From Clostridium sp. 1001275B_160808_H3 (lineage in GTDB: Bacteria; Bacillota; Clostridia; Clostridiales; Clostridiaceae): a DNA stretch of 64,000 bases. Every line of letters begins with the position of its first letter. The first letter of the stretch is position 1. Where the stretch lies: contig NZ_JADNAT010000016.1 in NCBI RefSeq assembly GCF_015550425.1, positions 27,108 through 91,107 of the forward strand, in the 5' to 3' direction. The translations under genes were made by a program, and so were the position numbers. Positions 1 to 9,029 of this stretch are shown here, one piece after another. The notes beneath the pieces are model-generated. The model was given only the letters and a program-made list of their open reading frames with translations, had not been told where the DNA came from and did no database searches.

Positions 1-564
1 ATACGTGGATTTTCCTAGCTTACAAACCTTTAAACCCTTAATTTCCTCTTCATTTATATTTGGGATATTAACATTTAAAACAATATTATCTTTTAAGTAA
101 TCCTTTTCTGCTATATCTACTATTTTACTTATCCATTTAGCAGCTTTAGAATAATCCTCATCTTCTCTGCTCCAATCTACATCCATAGAAATAGCAATTG
201 AAGGTACACTATATATCGCTCCTTCTACTGCTGCTGATACTGTACCTGAATATAAAATATCTGTCCCACAGTTAAGACCTCTATTAATTCCTGAAATAAC
301 TAAATCTATATTTTCTCCAAGTAGAGATAACCCTGCTTGAGTACAATCAGCTGGTGTTCCTACTAAGCTATATGATTTAAAATTATCATCTAATTTCTCT
401 TCTCTTATTTTAATAGGATTATGAATGGATATAGAATGACTTGAAGCACTCTTTTGTTCTCTAGGAGCAACAACTATAATTTCGTGCTTTTTAGATATTT
501 CTTTTGCTAAATCAAATATTCCTCTAGCATTAATTCCATCATCATTAGTAATTAATATTCTCAT
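1..564 (-). CDS. surE: 5'/3'-nucleotidase SurE, C-terminus outside window
   Basis: SurE is a metal-dependent phosphatase that removes phosphate from nucleoside 5'- and 3'-monophosphates in the cytoplasm. The first residues, MRILITNDDGINARGI, carry the family NDDG metal site. Further along are VVAPREQKSASSHSIS, a GTPADC segment and VISGINRGLNCG, which supplies the conserved Asn/Gly loop. The start is ATG at 564-562, preceded by GGAGGA. The frame stays open to base 1, giving 188 codons; the family is usually about 250 residues, so roughly the last quarter lies beyond the left edge. It appears to be a single gene: the next gene on this strand is separated by a terminator. Confidence 0.93.
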   Translation of the reverse strand, partial: MRILITNDDGINARGIFDLAKEISKKHEIIVVAPREQKSASSHSISIHNPIKIREEKLDDNFKSYSLVGTPADCTQAGLSLLGENIDLVISGINRGLNCGTDILYSGTVSAAVEGAIYSVPSIAISMDVDWSREDEDYSKAAKWISKIVDIAEKDYLKDNIVLNVNIPNINEEEIKGLKVCKLGKSTY

Positions 565-674
565 ATAAGTCCTCCTCCAAATATTATTATTTTTGTTCTA
601 AATTTAATAATACTTATTATTTATATTATTATTTTTTCCTTATATATTATATACTAGCATAAAACTAAATAAGA

Positions 675-720
675 TAAAAAGAAGTAATACAGTTTAAATA
701 AATCAAACTACATTACTTCT
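675..720 (-). terminator. intrinsic terminator after the flavin oxidoreductase gene
   Basis: Read on the minus strand, the arms at 705-719 and 681-695 pair with few mismatches (AAACTACATTACTTC against GAAGTAATACAGTTT). A T-rich tract follows at 672-680. It lies just after the stop codon of the gene ending at 756. One arm lies inside a 26-bp tandem duplication. Confidence 0.75.
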
Positions 721-757
721 TGCAATATTTTAACTACATTACTTCTTGCAATATTTT
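706..757. repeat. 26-bp perfect tandem duplication
   Basis: Bases 706-731 and 732-757 are identical. Each unit begins AACTACATTACTTC and ends CAATATTTT. The second copy runs into the TAA stop of the oxidoreductase gene (756-758). The first copy supplies one arm of the terminator. It looks like a recent local duplication. Confidence 0.9.
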
Positions 758-1754
758 ATTTGAAAGCTTCTGCTATTAACTTATATGAATTTATCTTAGA
801 ATTTAAATCTGTATTTAGATTTATAAGCATAAATTCATCTGTTTTATATATTTCACTCATATTTAATATTTGCTCTTTTATCTTATCAGGAGTCCCTATT
901 AACATCCTTCTTCTATTTCTTTTTACAATTTGCATTTCTGCATCAGAATATTTATAAGATAAGGCTGTATCTAAAGAAGGTATTCCTTGAGATCTACCAG
1001 TTTCCACAAGAACTAATGATAAATCCATAATAGCTGCTTGTTTACTTACCTCTTCTTCATTTTCAGCACAAATTGCAAAACTACATATTATTGTATTAGG
1101 TGAAGATGAAATTATTGAATTTTTAAAGTTATCTCTATACCAATTAACAGAACTAACTCCCATTCCACCTGTAATAAATTGAGCATAAGCATATGAAGCT
1201 CCTATTTGAGCAGCAAGCCCAGCACTTCCTCCGCTTGAACCTAAAATATGAATTTCAGGAACTGTATTTATAAGTGGAGTAGCTTTTAAATCTTTAAATG
1301 CATGATTTTCAGGCATCATATCATAAATATATCCTACTAAATCTAATACCTTATCTGCATAATCATCAGAATAAATATTTTTTCCTTGTTGCAAAGCTCT
1401 AGTAGCTAAAGGCATTCCTCCTGGTGCTCTACCTAAACCTAAGTCTATTCTATTTGGATATAATGCTTCTAAAAGCTTGAAGTTTTCTGCAACTTTATAT
1501 GGACTATAATGTGGTAACATAACTCCACCTGAGCCAACTCTAATTTTTTCAGTTTGGGCAGCAATACTAGATATAAGTATTTCTGGACTAGATCCTGCTA
1601 AGCTCTTTGTATCATGATGTTCTGATACCCAAAATCTATGATATCCTAGCTTTTCTAATTCCTTAGCTAAGATTATTGTATTTTTTAATGCTTCACTTGC
1701 ATTTGAATTTTCTCCAATAGGAGATTGATCTAATGCACTTAACTTTATTTTCAC
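756..1754 (-). CDS. LLM-class flavin-dependent oxidoreductase
   Basis: This 332-residue protein belongs to the bacterial luciferase-like family of FMN-dependent TIM-barrel enzymes. The N-terminal LSALDQSPIGEN and the segment RFWVSEHHD are typical of the MsnO8/YhbW-like subgroup, as are GSGGVMLPHYSPYKVAENF and the RIDLGLGRAPGG loop. Such proteins use reduced flavin to oxidise small organic substrates; the real substrate is unknown, and in an anaerobe the O2-dependent reaction is uncertain. The start is GTG at 1754 with AGGAGG eight bases upstream. It is monocistronic, with a terminator directly after the stop. Family assignment is secure; function is not. Confidence 0.88.
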   Translation of the reverse strand: MKIKLSALDQSPIGENSNASEALKNTIILAKELEKLGYHRFWVSEHHDTKSLAGSSPEILISSIAAQTEKIRVGSGGVMLPHYSPYKVAENFKLLEALYPNRIDLGLGRAPGGMPLATRALQQGKNIYSDDYADKVLDLVGYIYDMMPENHAFKDLKATPLINTVPEIHILGSSGGSAGLAAQIGASYAYAQFITGGMGVSSVNWYRDNFKNSIISSSPNTIICSFAICAENEEEVSKQAAIMDLSLVLVETGRSQGIPSLDTALSYKYSDAEMQIVKRNRRRMLIGTPDKIKEQILNMSEIYKTDEFMLINLNTDLNSKINSYKLIAEAFK

Positions 1755-1885
1755 TTAATTTGCCTCCTATTATTTTAAACTATATTTTTTAAACTATATT
1801 TATCTTTTCCTATAGCTTTACTATAAATACTTTTTAAAAATTTACAAGTAGGCACTTTTAAGAAACTATTAACTAATAATAATTA

Positions 1886-3877
1886 TTATATATTTTGATT
1901 TATATTTTTCTTTGCTCCAATATAAGTTGCAATAAAATATCCACCATATATCACCAGCAATACACATAAAGATATTAATATATTATTCATTATGCTTATA
2001 CTACCAAATAACTTTATGACATTTTTAGAAAACTCTAATCCTACTATTGAATGTATTAAAGCTAATGATAAAGGCATCATAAAGTAAATTCCTATTTGAC
2101 TTAATAAAGATCTATTAATAATATTATCATCTACACCTATTTTTCTAAGTAAATTATATCTTTCAATATTATCTGTTGATTCTGATAATTGTTGAAGAGC
2201 TAATACTGCTGCTGATGTTATTAGGAATATTCCACCAATATAAATTCCTAAATAAGATATTAACGCTCCTGCACTTGATGTATCAGTCACTAATTCTTCT
2301 TTAGACATATAATATAAATTTTGATATTTGCTTTCTATTATAGAATCTACCTCTGAACTAATTAGATTTTCAATATCACTATTTCCTTCTTTATAATTTA
2401 AATTTAAAAATGAACTTTTGGCTGTCAATCCATTTATAAATTTATCATTAACTACAATAGTACATATATTACTTTTCATCATTTGATTATAAGCTACAAC
2501 TTCTATTGCTTTATCTATACCTGGTTTAAGAATAGTTCCATTTATATTTATTTCCTTATTATCACTTAAGACTTTATCTAATACTTTTACTGAATCATTT
2601 ATATCTGTGAATATTGCATATTCATTATCTTCTAAGCTTATATTTTCTCTATCTAACATCTTCATAATTTCATTAAATTTTGATAACCCTATGATTTGAA
2701 CTGGTTGATTTACTGAAACAGGATAGAAATTTTTAAGCTTTTCTCTTCCATCTTCTGATAAAATATCATTATATTTAAGGTCACCAGTATAATTTATATA
2801 ACTAACGTACTTATCGGAATATTCACTTAAATCTACTTCACTTTCTTCCAACGCCTTTTCTATATCCATCCCTTTTAAATTCCAGAATGTTAAATCATAT
2901 TGTGTTAAATCTTTTATGTCTTCATTTATTGCACTGCTAATTCCAAGTCCACCTGAAAGCATACAAATCCCTACAAACAACATCAAACATATAAAGGACA
3001 TTGATATAAAAACTGTGTTTATCTTACTATTTATTTGTCTTAATACAAACATATTTAAATCTTTTAAATAGTATTTTTTATTAGCTTGAACAATCTTTAA
3101 TAAAAAACCAGATAATGAAAAGAAAAATAAGAATGTTCCTATAGAACCTAATAATATACTTAATCCACTAATACCTATTTCTAAAGTTGCTACTCCACCC
3201 TTAAGGACAGTATAATAAGCATATCCTAGTATAATACAACTTATAAAAAAGATTATTACTGAAACCCAGATATTTCTTACTTTTATATTTTCATTTTTTC
3301 TTGATGATGTTAATAAATCTATAAGAGTAATTTTTCTTATTGATATAGAATTAAACATTAATACTAATAAATAAATGGCACCAAAGCAAACTATAGTTTT
3401 TATCATCGCATTATATGAAAAGATAAACTTAAATTTAATAAGATTAACTTTAAACATTTTTGCAGTTAATACTGACAGTCCTTGTGATAATAGTATTCCT
3501 AAACCTAGTCCAATAGCTAAAGATATTATTCCTACTAGTAAAGTTTCTATAAAAATTATTTTTGATAAACTTCCCTTTTCCATTCCCAAAGTCATATATA
3601 TTCCAAACTCTTTTTTTCTTCTTTTTATTAAATAATTGTTTGCATATATTATTAAGAATGCTAATATGAAAGATACAAATATCGAAGCATATCCCATTAT
3701 ATTTTCTACTTGTTCAAATGCAGATGCTTGCATATCATTTAACTCCATCATAATACTTTGAGATTGTATTGAATTAAAAGTGTAAAATATACATACTCCA
3801 AATACTAATGTTAGAAAATAAATAGTATAGTCTTTAAAGCTTCTTTTTAAATTTCTAAACGCTAACTTAGAATACAT
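1886..3877 (-). CDS. Bce-type ABC transporter permease (FtsX-like)
   Basis: BceB-type permeases work with a BceA ATPase to remove or release cell-wall-active peptides such as bacitracin, and also pass the signal to the partner kinase. The protein has about 663 residues. One TM segment lies near residues 15-35, three follow in the first FtsX domain, and a large extracellular loop of about 200 residues (roughly 320-520) precedes the last TM group, as in BceB. The start is ATG at 3877 with GGAGGTGA in front, which is better than the upstream TTG at 3895. It overlaps the ATPase gene end by 11 bp, implying translational coupling. The real ligand cannot be inferred. Confidence 0.88.
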   Translation of the reverse strand: MYSKLAFRNLKRSFKDYTIYFLTLVFGVCIFYTFNSIQSQSIMMELNDMQASAFEQVENIMGYASIFVSFILAFLIIYANNYLIKRRKKEFGIYMTLGMEKGSLSKIIFIETLLVGIISLAIGLGLGILLSQGLSVLTAKMFKVNLIKFKFIFSYNAMIKTIVCFGAIYLLVLMFNSISIRKITLIDLLTSSRKNENIKVRNIWVSVIIFFISCIILGYAYYTVLKGGVATLEIGISGLSILLGSIGTFLFFFSLSGFLLKIVQANKKYYLKDLNMFVLRQINSKINTVFISMSFICLMLFVGICMLSGGLGISSAINEDIKDLTQYDLTFWNLKGMDIEKALEESEVDLSEYSDKYVSYINYTGDLKYNDILSEDGREKLKNFYPVSVNQPVQIIGLSKFNEIMKMLDRENISLEDNEYAIFTDINDSVKVLDKVLSDNKEININGTILKPGIDKAIEVVAYNQMMKSNICTIVVNDKFINGLTAKSSFLNLNYKEGNSDIENLISSEVDSIIESKYQNLYYMSKEELVTDTSSAGALISYLGIYIGGIFLITSAAVLALQQLSESTDNIERYNLLRKIGVDDNIINRSLLSQIGIYFMMPLSLALIHSIVGLEFSKNVIKLFGSISIMNNILISLCVLLVIYGGYFIATYIGAKKNINQNI

Positions 3878-4637
3878 TATTTTGGTCACCTCCAAGAAGT
3901 GTTATAACTTCAATTATCTTTTCAAAGAATTCTTTTCTAGAGTCATTTCCACGAACTAATTCATTAAATATCTTACCATCTTTGATAAACAAAATTCTTC
4001 TTGCATAGCTTGCAGAAAAAGCATCATGTGTAACCATCATAATAGTTGCATTTAGATTTTCATTTAAATCTTCCATACTCTCTAATAGCATTTTAGCTGA
4101 TTTGGAATCTAATGCTCCTGTAGGCTCATCTGCTAATATTAATGAAGGGCTTGTTATTATTGCTCTAGCAGATGCAACTCTTTGTTTTTGTCCTCCTGAC
4201 ATTTCGTATGGATATTTATTTAAAATTTCTTCAATATTTAATTTTCTTGCTATATCTTTAACTTTTTCATCTATTTCCTTATGATTTGTCTTTAATATAG
4301 TCAAAGCTAATGCTATATTTTCATAGGCTGTTAAAGTATCTAGGAGATTAAAGTCTTGAAATATAAACCCTAGTTCTTCTCTTCTAAACTTTGCTATTTT
4401 TTTTGAATTTAACTTTGTAATATCATTTCCTGATATATGAATATGACCACTAGTCACTTTATCTATAGTTGATATACAATTTAACAGTGTAGTCTTACCG
4501 CTTCCAGATGACCCCATTACACCAATAAATTCCCCTTCTTCTACTGAAAAACTAATGTTATTAATTGCTTTAGTTATATTACCTTTTCTTCCATAATATT
4601 TTTCTATATTACTTACTCTTAATACTTCTTTTCCCAT
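3867..4637 (-). CDS. Bce-type ABC transporter ATP-binding protein
   Basis: This 256-residue MacB/LolD-class ATPase powers the adjacent FtsX-like permease. It shows Walker A GSSGSGKTT, the Q-loop in GFIFQDFNLLD, the signature MSGGQKQR, Walker B LILADEPTGALD and the H-loop VTHDAF. The C-terminal tail is typical of BceA proteins. The start is ATG at 4637 with GGAGGAATAATA upstream. It lies 114 bp after the kinase gene, and a BceR-type inverted repeat in that gap suggests a promoter controlled by the neighbouring response regulator. Confidence 0.92.
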   Translation of the reverse strand: MGKEVLRVSNIEKYYGRKGNITKAINNISFSVEEGEFIGVMGSSGSGKTTLLNCISTIDKVTSGHIHISGNDITKLNSKKIAKFRREELGFIFQDFNLLDTLTAYENIALALTILKTNHKEIDEKVKDIARKLNIEEILNKYPYEMSGGQKQRVASARAIITSPSLILADEPTGALDSKSAKMLLESMEDLNENLNATIMMVTHDAFSASYARRILFIKDGKIFNELVRGNDSRKEFFEKIIEVITLLGGDQNNVF

Positions 4638-4720
4638 ATTATTATTCCTCCTATTTGATACTATAGGATAATTCTAATGTTTAGCAGCTATTTAATCCAT
4701 TGAAGAACATAACAGAAAAC

Positions 4721-4734
4721 TTACACTTTTGTAA
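4721..4734. promoter_or_regulatory. BceR-type operator TTACA-N4-TGTAA
   Basis: The sequence TTACACTTTTGTAA is a perfect 5-bp inverted repeat with a 4-bp spacer. It matches the form TNACA-N4-TGTAA known for Bacillus BceR-like regulators. It lies 84 bp upstream of the ATPase start and just after the kinase gene, where the inducible transporter promoter should be. Confidence 0.7.
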
Positions 4735-4751
4735 TATAATAATATTTAAAA

Positions 4752-5768
4752 TTAGTTTTCAAAAATCATCATTCTATTTATAGGAAATGTTATTGATACT
4801 TTAGTCCCATTATTGAGTTCTGAATTTAAACTTATTCCAAGCCCAAGTTTAATTGCTAGCTTTTTGCATAAATATAGACCTATCCCCGTTGACTTTCCAA
4901 ATTTACGTCCATTTTCTCCTGTATATCCCTTTTCAAAAGCTTTAATTGCATCGCTTTCACTCATTCCAATACCACTATCCTCAATATGTAATACAATGTT
5001 ATCACCTGATTTTTTAGTATAAAATTTAATCTTACATTCATACCTTCTCATATATTTTATAGAGTTAGATAATATTTGATTAATAATAAACTCAATCCAC
5101 TTACTATCTGAATACACAGTTACATCTAAATCATTAGTTTCGATTTTTATTTTTCTTTCTATTAAAACATTAGCATTTCTTTTTATAACCTTGTTTACAG
5201 AATTTTTTAAGTTTAACTCTTTTATAATATAGTCCTTTTCTAAAGCATTACTTCTTGTATAAAAAAGTGCTTGCTCTATATAATTTTCAACTTTATCTAT
5301 TTCTTCATCTATACTCTTAGTTAATTCAGATTTATTATTTTCTATAAGTAATTTACAACTTGATATTGGAGTTTTTATTTCATGAACCCATAACTCTATG
5401 TATTCTCTATATTCATTATTATTTATTTTTAAAGAAGCTATTTCATCATTCATTGATTTAGAAGTTTCTTTAAGTACATAATATAAAATTTTACTATCTA
5501 AAAAGCTTCCTTCTTCTAAAATTTCTGAAATTAAATATTTTTTATCTAACACATCTAAATTAGAAATTAACTCATTATAATACTTTTTCTTATTAAAATA
5601 ATCATAAATATGAAATATTAATATTCCAATACAATTAAAGATAAATATAAATATAATTGCATATAAATCTACATTTAAAGCATTAAGTAATATTGAAGTA
5701 AAAATTAATATACCTATACTTATTACAACAAATAATATTCTTTCTTTAATAAAATCTATTAATCGCAT
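4752..5768 (-). CDS. intramembrane-sensing histidine kinase, BceS-type
   Basis: This 338-residue kinase has two N-terminal TM helices (about 10-30 and 35-54) joined by only a few residues, so it has almost no sensor domain outside the cell. That is the mark of BceS-like kinases, which read transporter activity. The H-box is IELWVHEIKTPISS near residue 132. The ATP-binding domain carries N-box NQILSNSIKYM, G1 DSGIGMS and G2 GKSTGIGLYLCKKL. It overlaps the regulator gene by 10 bp. It most likely phosphorylates the adjacent OmpR-family regulator in response to peptide antibiotics handled by the downstream ABC pair. Confidence 0.9.
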   Translation of the reverse strand: MRLIDFIKERILFVVISIGILIFTSILLNALNVDLYAIIFIFIFNCIGILIFHIYDYFNKKKYYNELISNLDVLDKKYLISEILEEGSFLDSKILYYVLKETSKSMNDEIASLKINNNEYREYIELWVHEIKTPISSCKLLIENNKSELTKSIDEEIDKVENYIEQALFYTRSNALEKDYIIKELNLKNSVNKVIKRNANVLIERKIKIETNDLDVTVYSDSKWIEFIINQILSNSIKYMRRYECKIKFYTKKSGDNIVLHIEDSGIGMSESDAIKAFEKGYTGENGRKFGKSTGIGLYLCKKLAIKLGLGISLNSELNNGTKVSITFPINRMMIFEN

Positions 5769-6439
5769 ATTAATATATATCCTTGCCCTCTCTTAGTTTT
5801 TAAATAATCTATTGCACCTATTTCTTCTAGTTTTTTTCTTAAACGATTTATATTTACTGTTAATGTATTATCATCAACAAACTCATCAGATTGCCATAAA
5901 GATTCAATTATTTCATTTCTTGATACTATCTTTTCTTTATTTTTTATTAAAACATATAGTATTCTACTTTCATTTTTACTTAATTCTATTCTTTTATTGT
6001 CATATTCAGCTTCACTTGTAGATAGATTATGTAAAAGACCTCTATATTCTAATACTTCTGAATCGGAATTATTATAAGTTCTTCTTATTATTGAAGATAT
6101 CCTAGCTAAAAGTATTTGAGTATTATATGGCTTTGTTATAAAATCATCTGCACCTAAGTTCATACTCATCAGCTCATCTACTTCACTATCTCTGCTAGTA
6201 ACTACTATTATTGGTACAGAACTCCTTCTTCTAATTTCTCTACATATATAATACCCATCGTAATATGGCAAATTAATATCTAATAAAACTAAATGATATT
6301 TCTCCTTCATGAACTCTTCTACTATATTTTCAAAATTTAAAGAATAACTAGTTTCATATCCATATCTATTTAAAAATGTACATAATTCATTTCTTATTTT
6401 TTCTTCATCTTCTATTATAAAAATTTTCTTCGTATCCAT
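5759..6439 (-). CDS. OmpR-family response regulator, BceR-type
   Basis: The 226-residue protein has an N-terminal receiver domain with acidic pair IEDEE, phospho-acceptor Asp in LVLLDINLPYYDG (near residue 54), a Thr switch in VVTSRDSE and the Lys in ADDFITKPY. A C-terminal winged-helix DNA-binding domain follows, with LSKNESRILYVL and the recognition region DDNTLTVNINRLRKKL. The TKRGQGYIL ending is typical of the family. It is the first gene of the module regulator-kinase-ATPase-permease. It probably binds the TTACA-N4-TGTAA box ahead of the transporter genes. Confidence 0.92.
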   Translation of the reverse strand: MDTKKIFIIEDEEKIRNELCTFLNRYGYETSYSLNFENIVEEFMKEKYHLVLLDINLPYYDGYYICREIRRRSSVPIIVVTSRDSEVDELMSMNLGADDFITKPYNTQILLARISSIIRRTYNNSDSEVLEYRGLLHNLSTSEAEYDNKRIELSKNESRILYVLIKNKEKIVSRNEIIESLWQSDEFVDDNTLTVNINRLRKKLEEIGAIDYLKTKRGQGYILICD

Positions 6440-6759
6440 ATTTCCTCCAAATTATAAATCCATTTTTTTCTTATTTTGTACTATACTCAATTATATATCA
6501 AACTTATATATTTAATGCAATTAATTATTTACATAATTTTTATTGATTTTATGTTAAATAGTCAATAAATTTATTTTATTAAAATACACACTTAAATTTG
6601 TACAAACTATCTTAGTTTGTATAAAAATTTAGTTATCTATAAATAATATTAAATTTAAATAATTCAAGAAAGACATTTTATTATTCTAAATTATAAAATA
6701 ATATTTTCTATTTATAAGGGAATTCTATTATTGATAATAATAATTTAGGAGGACTTAAA
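6440..6759. other. divergent intergenic region with 9-bp inverted repeat
   Basis: This AT-rich gap separates the divergent regulator and small-protein genes and must hold both promoters. The clearest structure is a perfect 9-bp inverted repeat at 6601-6621 (TACAAACTA, loop TCT, TAGTTTGTA). It could be an operator. No further ORF with a ribosome binding site was found. Confidence 0.5.
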
Positions 6760-6891
6760 ATGAAAAACAAAAATTCTAACGATGTTACTAACCCATCATC
6801 ACCTAATTATGATAAGAGAATTAAAAATAAAGCTAATGAAAAAACTCCATATGGTGAAAATGAACCATCTACTCATACAACATATAAATAA
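6760..6891 (+). CDS. small hydrophilic protein, 43 residues
   Basis: This ORF is too short for most gene callers but has every sign of expression. AGGAGGA (6748-6754) sits six bases before the ATG, and a 16-bp perfect stem terminator follows 15 bases after the TAA. The product begins MKNKNSNDVTNPSSPNYDKR and ends in YGENEPSTHTTYK. It is strongly polar, rich in Asn, Lys, Thr and Pro, with no Cys and no hydrophobic stretch, so it is probably a soluble, disordered peptide. I do not recognise the family. It is divergent from the Bce-type regulator. Confidence 0.7.
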   Translation: MKNKNSNDVTNPSSPNYDKRIKNKANEKTPYGENEPSTHTTYK

Positions 6892-6905
6892 AACTTAATA
6901 TCCAT

Positions 6906-6940
6906 AAAAAATACCGTTTATAAAATAAACGGTATTTTTT
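6906..6940 (+). terminator. 16-bp stem terminator of the small-protein gene
   Basis: Arms 6906-6921 and 6925-6940 pair perfectly around an AAA loop, with core ATACCGTTTAT/ATAAACGGTAT flanked by A and T runs. The flanking runs make it functional on both strands, so it may also stop transcription of the gene ending at 6982. Confidence 0.88.
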
Positions 6941-6981
6941 ATTAATTAACTATATACATGTTTCTAACATTTATTATTTTT

Positions 6982-7746
6982 CTATCCTAATAATCGATTT
7001 ACTATATCATTTGCATCCTGTGCTATTGGTATTATATTTTTGACAAAAGAAATAGTAGTATTAATACTTGTAAGCAAACTTAAAACCTTTTTTATATTTT
7101 CTTTAAACTTTTGATTTTTAGAAGCTTCTTCGCAAATATTTTTATTTAGCATTATACTTCCAAGCCCTTGCTCTATAGATGTTTTTAATCCATCTATTCC
7201 ATATATCTTGTATTCTTCAATTTTATGATATAAATCGCCGAGTACATTATTTAAAAATAATTTCAGTTCCTCATTTACTTCTAAATCCTCAAGGTCTTCC
7301 ATTAATACTTCTATCTTTTCTTTAAATTTCATTAAATTCTCTTCTTCAATATTTCTATATTGATTACATACATCTAAAGCTAATGCTAACCCATTTATAG
7401 ATATCAATATTTCCTTTGTAATTATAATATCTAGCTTGTGTATATCATCTTCTAATCCTATAGCCATAATTTTCTTTTCAAAATTAGTTAGTGATTTTAC
7501 CAATTCCTCTTTTGAATTACTTTCAATCTTATTAGTAAGTTTTTTTATATTTTCTATCATTTCAATAATTTGTATGATAGATTTAAATATTTTCTCGTCA
7601 TCGTTTATATCTAAATCGAAAACCTGAGCAAGAACTGATTCTACCGTTCTAAATCTATTTTGTTTGTTAGCATTATTACTACAAAACTCTTTTGATTTAC
7701 TTAAGATCTCGTATAGCCTAACTGCCGGATTAGTTGATAATACCAT
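6982..7746 (-). CDS. hypothetical helical protein, 254 residues
   Basis: I do not recognise this protein. It has no signal peptide. Almost the whole chain looks alpha-helical with heptad-like spacing, for example around IIEMIENIKKLTNKI and EKIEVLMEDLEDLEVNEELK, so coiled coils or a helical bundle are likely. The last 60 residues are more hydrophobic (VLSLLTSINTTISFVKNIIP) and may touch the membrane. The start is ATG at 7746, preceded by GGAGGGGG. It stands alone, flanked by a terminator on one side and about 180 bp on the other. Function is unknown. Confidence 0.75.
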   Translation of the reverse strand: MVLSTNPAVRLYEILSKSKEFCSNNANKQNRFRTVESVLAQVFDLDINDDEKIFKSIIQIIEMIENIKKLTNKIESNSKEELVKSLTNFEKKIMAIGLEDDIHKLDIIITKEILISINGLALALDVCNQYRNIEEENLMKFKEKIEVLMEDLEDLEVNEELKLFLNNVLGDLYHKIEEYKIYGIDGLKTSIEQGLGSIMLNKNICEEASKNQKFKENIKKVLSLLTSINTTISFVKNIIPIAQDANDIVNRLLG

Positions 7747-7923
7747 ACTACCCCCTCCATAAAATTTGATACAGTTACTATTTCTATACCCTACTACTGT
7801 TCTCCTCTTTTTTTCTTTAATCTTAATAGTTTTTTAAGTATTAAGTATTATTAAATTATAATTAATATTTAATTTTTCCTTTACTATATATAATGCTTTA
7901 AGTGTATATTATATGTATGTTTT

Positions 7924-8376
7924 TTAATTATTTATATCTATTTTTTCTATTTGCACTTTTCCATTTTTAATATTCATAATAGCCATGGTTAAAGGCAATG
8001 AAAATCTTCTTTTACCACAACTTCCAGGATTAAGATATATAACATTATCCAATGTTTCTAAACTATGCTTATGTGAATGTCCATATATAATAATATCAAC
8101 TTCTTCTAAATTAACATTTATATTATTTTTTTCATGAACAACATATATCTTCTTTCCCTCTACTTCTAATAGTTCTTCTTTATTTAATATGCCTTCGAAA
8201 TTTTCATTATCATTATTACCTTTTACTGCAACTGTTTTTGTAATACTATTAAGTTTTAATAATATTTCCTTATTACAAATATCTCCTGCATGTATTATTA
8301 AGTCACACTTATTTAAATAGCATATTACCTCTTCTCGTAACAAATTGTGTGTATCTGAAATAATCCCTATTTTCAT
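7924..8376 (-). CDS. YfcE/MJ0936-type metallophosphoesterase
   Basis: This 150-residue cytoplasmic phosphodiesterase belongs to the calcineurin-like family. Metal ligands are visible in order: ISDTHN near residue 7, the GD of LIIHAGDIC, GNNDN, and the paired histidines of IIYGHSHKH. The late LNPGSCGKRR is a hallmark of the YfcE subgroup. These enzymes hydrolyse phosphodiesters in vitro; the cell substrate is mostly unknown. The start is ATG with AAAAAGGTGATG upstream. It is divergent from the EamA transporter gene. Confidence 0.92.
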   Translation of the reverse strand: MKIGIISDTHNLLREEVICYLNKCDLIIHAGDICNKEILLKLNSITKTVAVKGNNDNENFEGILNKEELLEVEGKKIYVVHEKNNINVNLEEVDIIIYGHSHKHSLETLDNVIYLNPGSCGKRRFSLPLTMAIMNIKNGKVQIEKIDINN

Positions 8377-8492
8377 ATATTTATCATCACCTTTTTGTAT
8401 ATTTAATGGTATTATATAATTAAATTTAAATTATACATTTTATGGAGGATGTTGTATTGATAAAAAAATTTAATATTAAAGGAGTTGCTAAT

Positions 8493-8906
8493 ATGTGGGT
8501 TATTTATGCATTGCTATCAGCTTTTTTTGCTGCACTTACATCTATTTTAGCTAAAATAGGAATAGAAAACATAAATTCAAACTTAGCTACTGCAATACGT
8601 ACTGTTGTTGTCTTAGTAATGGCTTGGGGAATAGTTTTTATTAATGGTAGCATAAATCAAATTAATAACATAAGTCAAAAAAGCTGGATTTTTTTAATTT
8701 TATCTGGTATAGCTACTGGCCTATCATGGCTATTCTACTACAAAGCCCTTCAAATTGGAGAAGCTTCAAAAGTAGTTCCTATAGATAAATTTAGTGTTGT
8801 AATAACCATGGTATTAGCTTTTGTCATTTTAAAAGAAGCACTTACAGTGAAAACAGTTCTAGGTGGAATATTCATTGCAATTGGAACTTTTATAATGATC
8901 TTATAG
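8493..8906 (+). CDS. single-repeat EamA/DMT-family transporter
   Basis: The 138-residue protein holds one EamA repeat with five TM segments, half the usual ten-TM transporter. It therefore probably works as a dimer. It shows the family features SAFFAALTSILAKIGIENINS, FYYKALQIGEASKVVPIDK and a C-terminal GGIFIAIGTFIMIL helix. The start chosen is ATG 8493 because AAAGGAG lies 8 bases upstream and the product then begins at the first TM helix. An in-frame ATG at 8442 would add 17 polar residues. A strong terminator follows. The substrate is unknown. Confidence 0.85.
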   Translation: MWVIYALLSAFFAALTSILAKIGIENINSNLATAIRTVVVLVMAWGIVFINGSINQINNISQKSWIFLILSGIATGLSWLFYYKALQIGEASKVVPIDKFSVVITMVLAFVILKEALTVKTVLGGIFIAIGTFIMIL

Positions 8907-8962
8907 AGATTATTATTCACTATTAACTAAAAAACTAACTGTAAAAACTTAAAATTAACAAG

Positions 8963-8988
8963 AAAACTCAGCCAAAGCTGAGTTTTTT
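8963..8988 (+). terminator. intrinsic terminator after the EamA gene
   Basis: A ten-bp perfect stem AAAACTCAGC/GCTGAGTTTT with a CAAA loop is followed by a T run. It lies 57 bases after the stop codon of the EamA gene. Confidence 0.9.
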
Positions 8989-9029
8989 CATTAATTGTCC
9001 ATTATCTATTTTCAATTATTAATTAAAAT

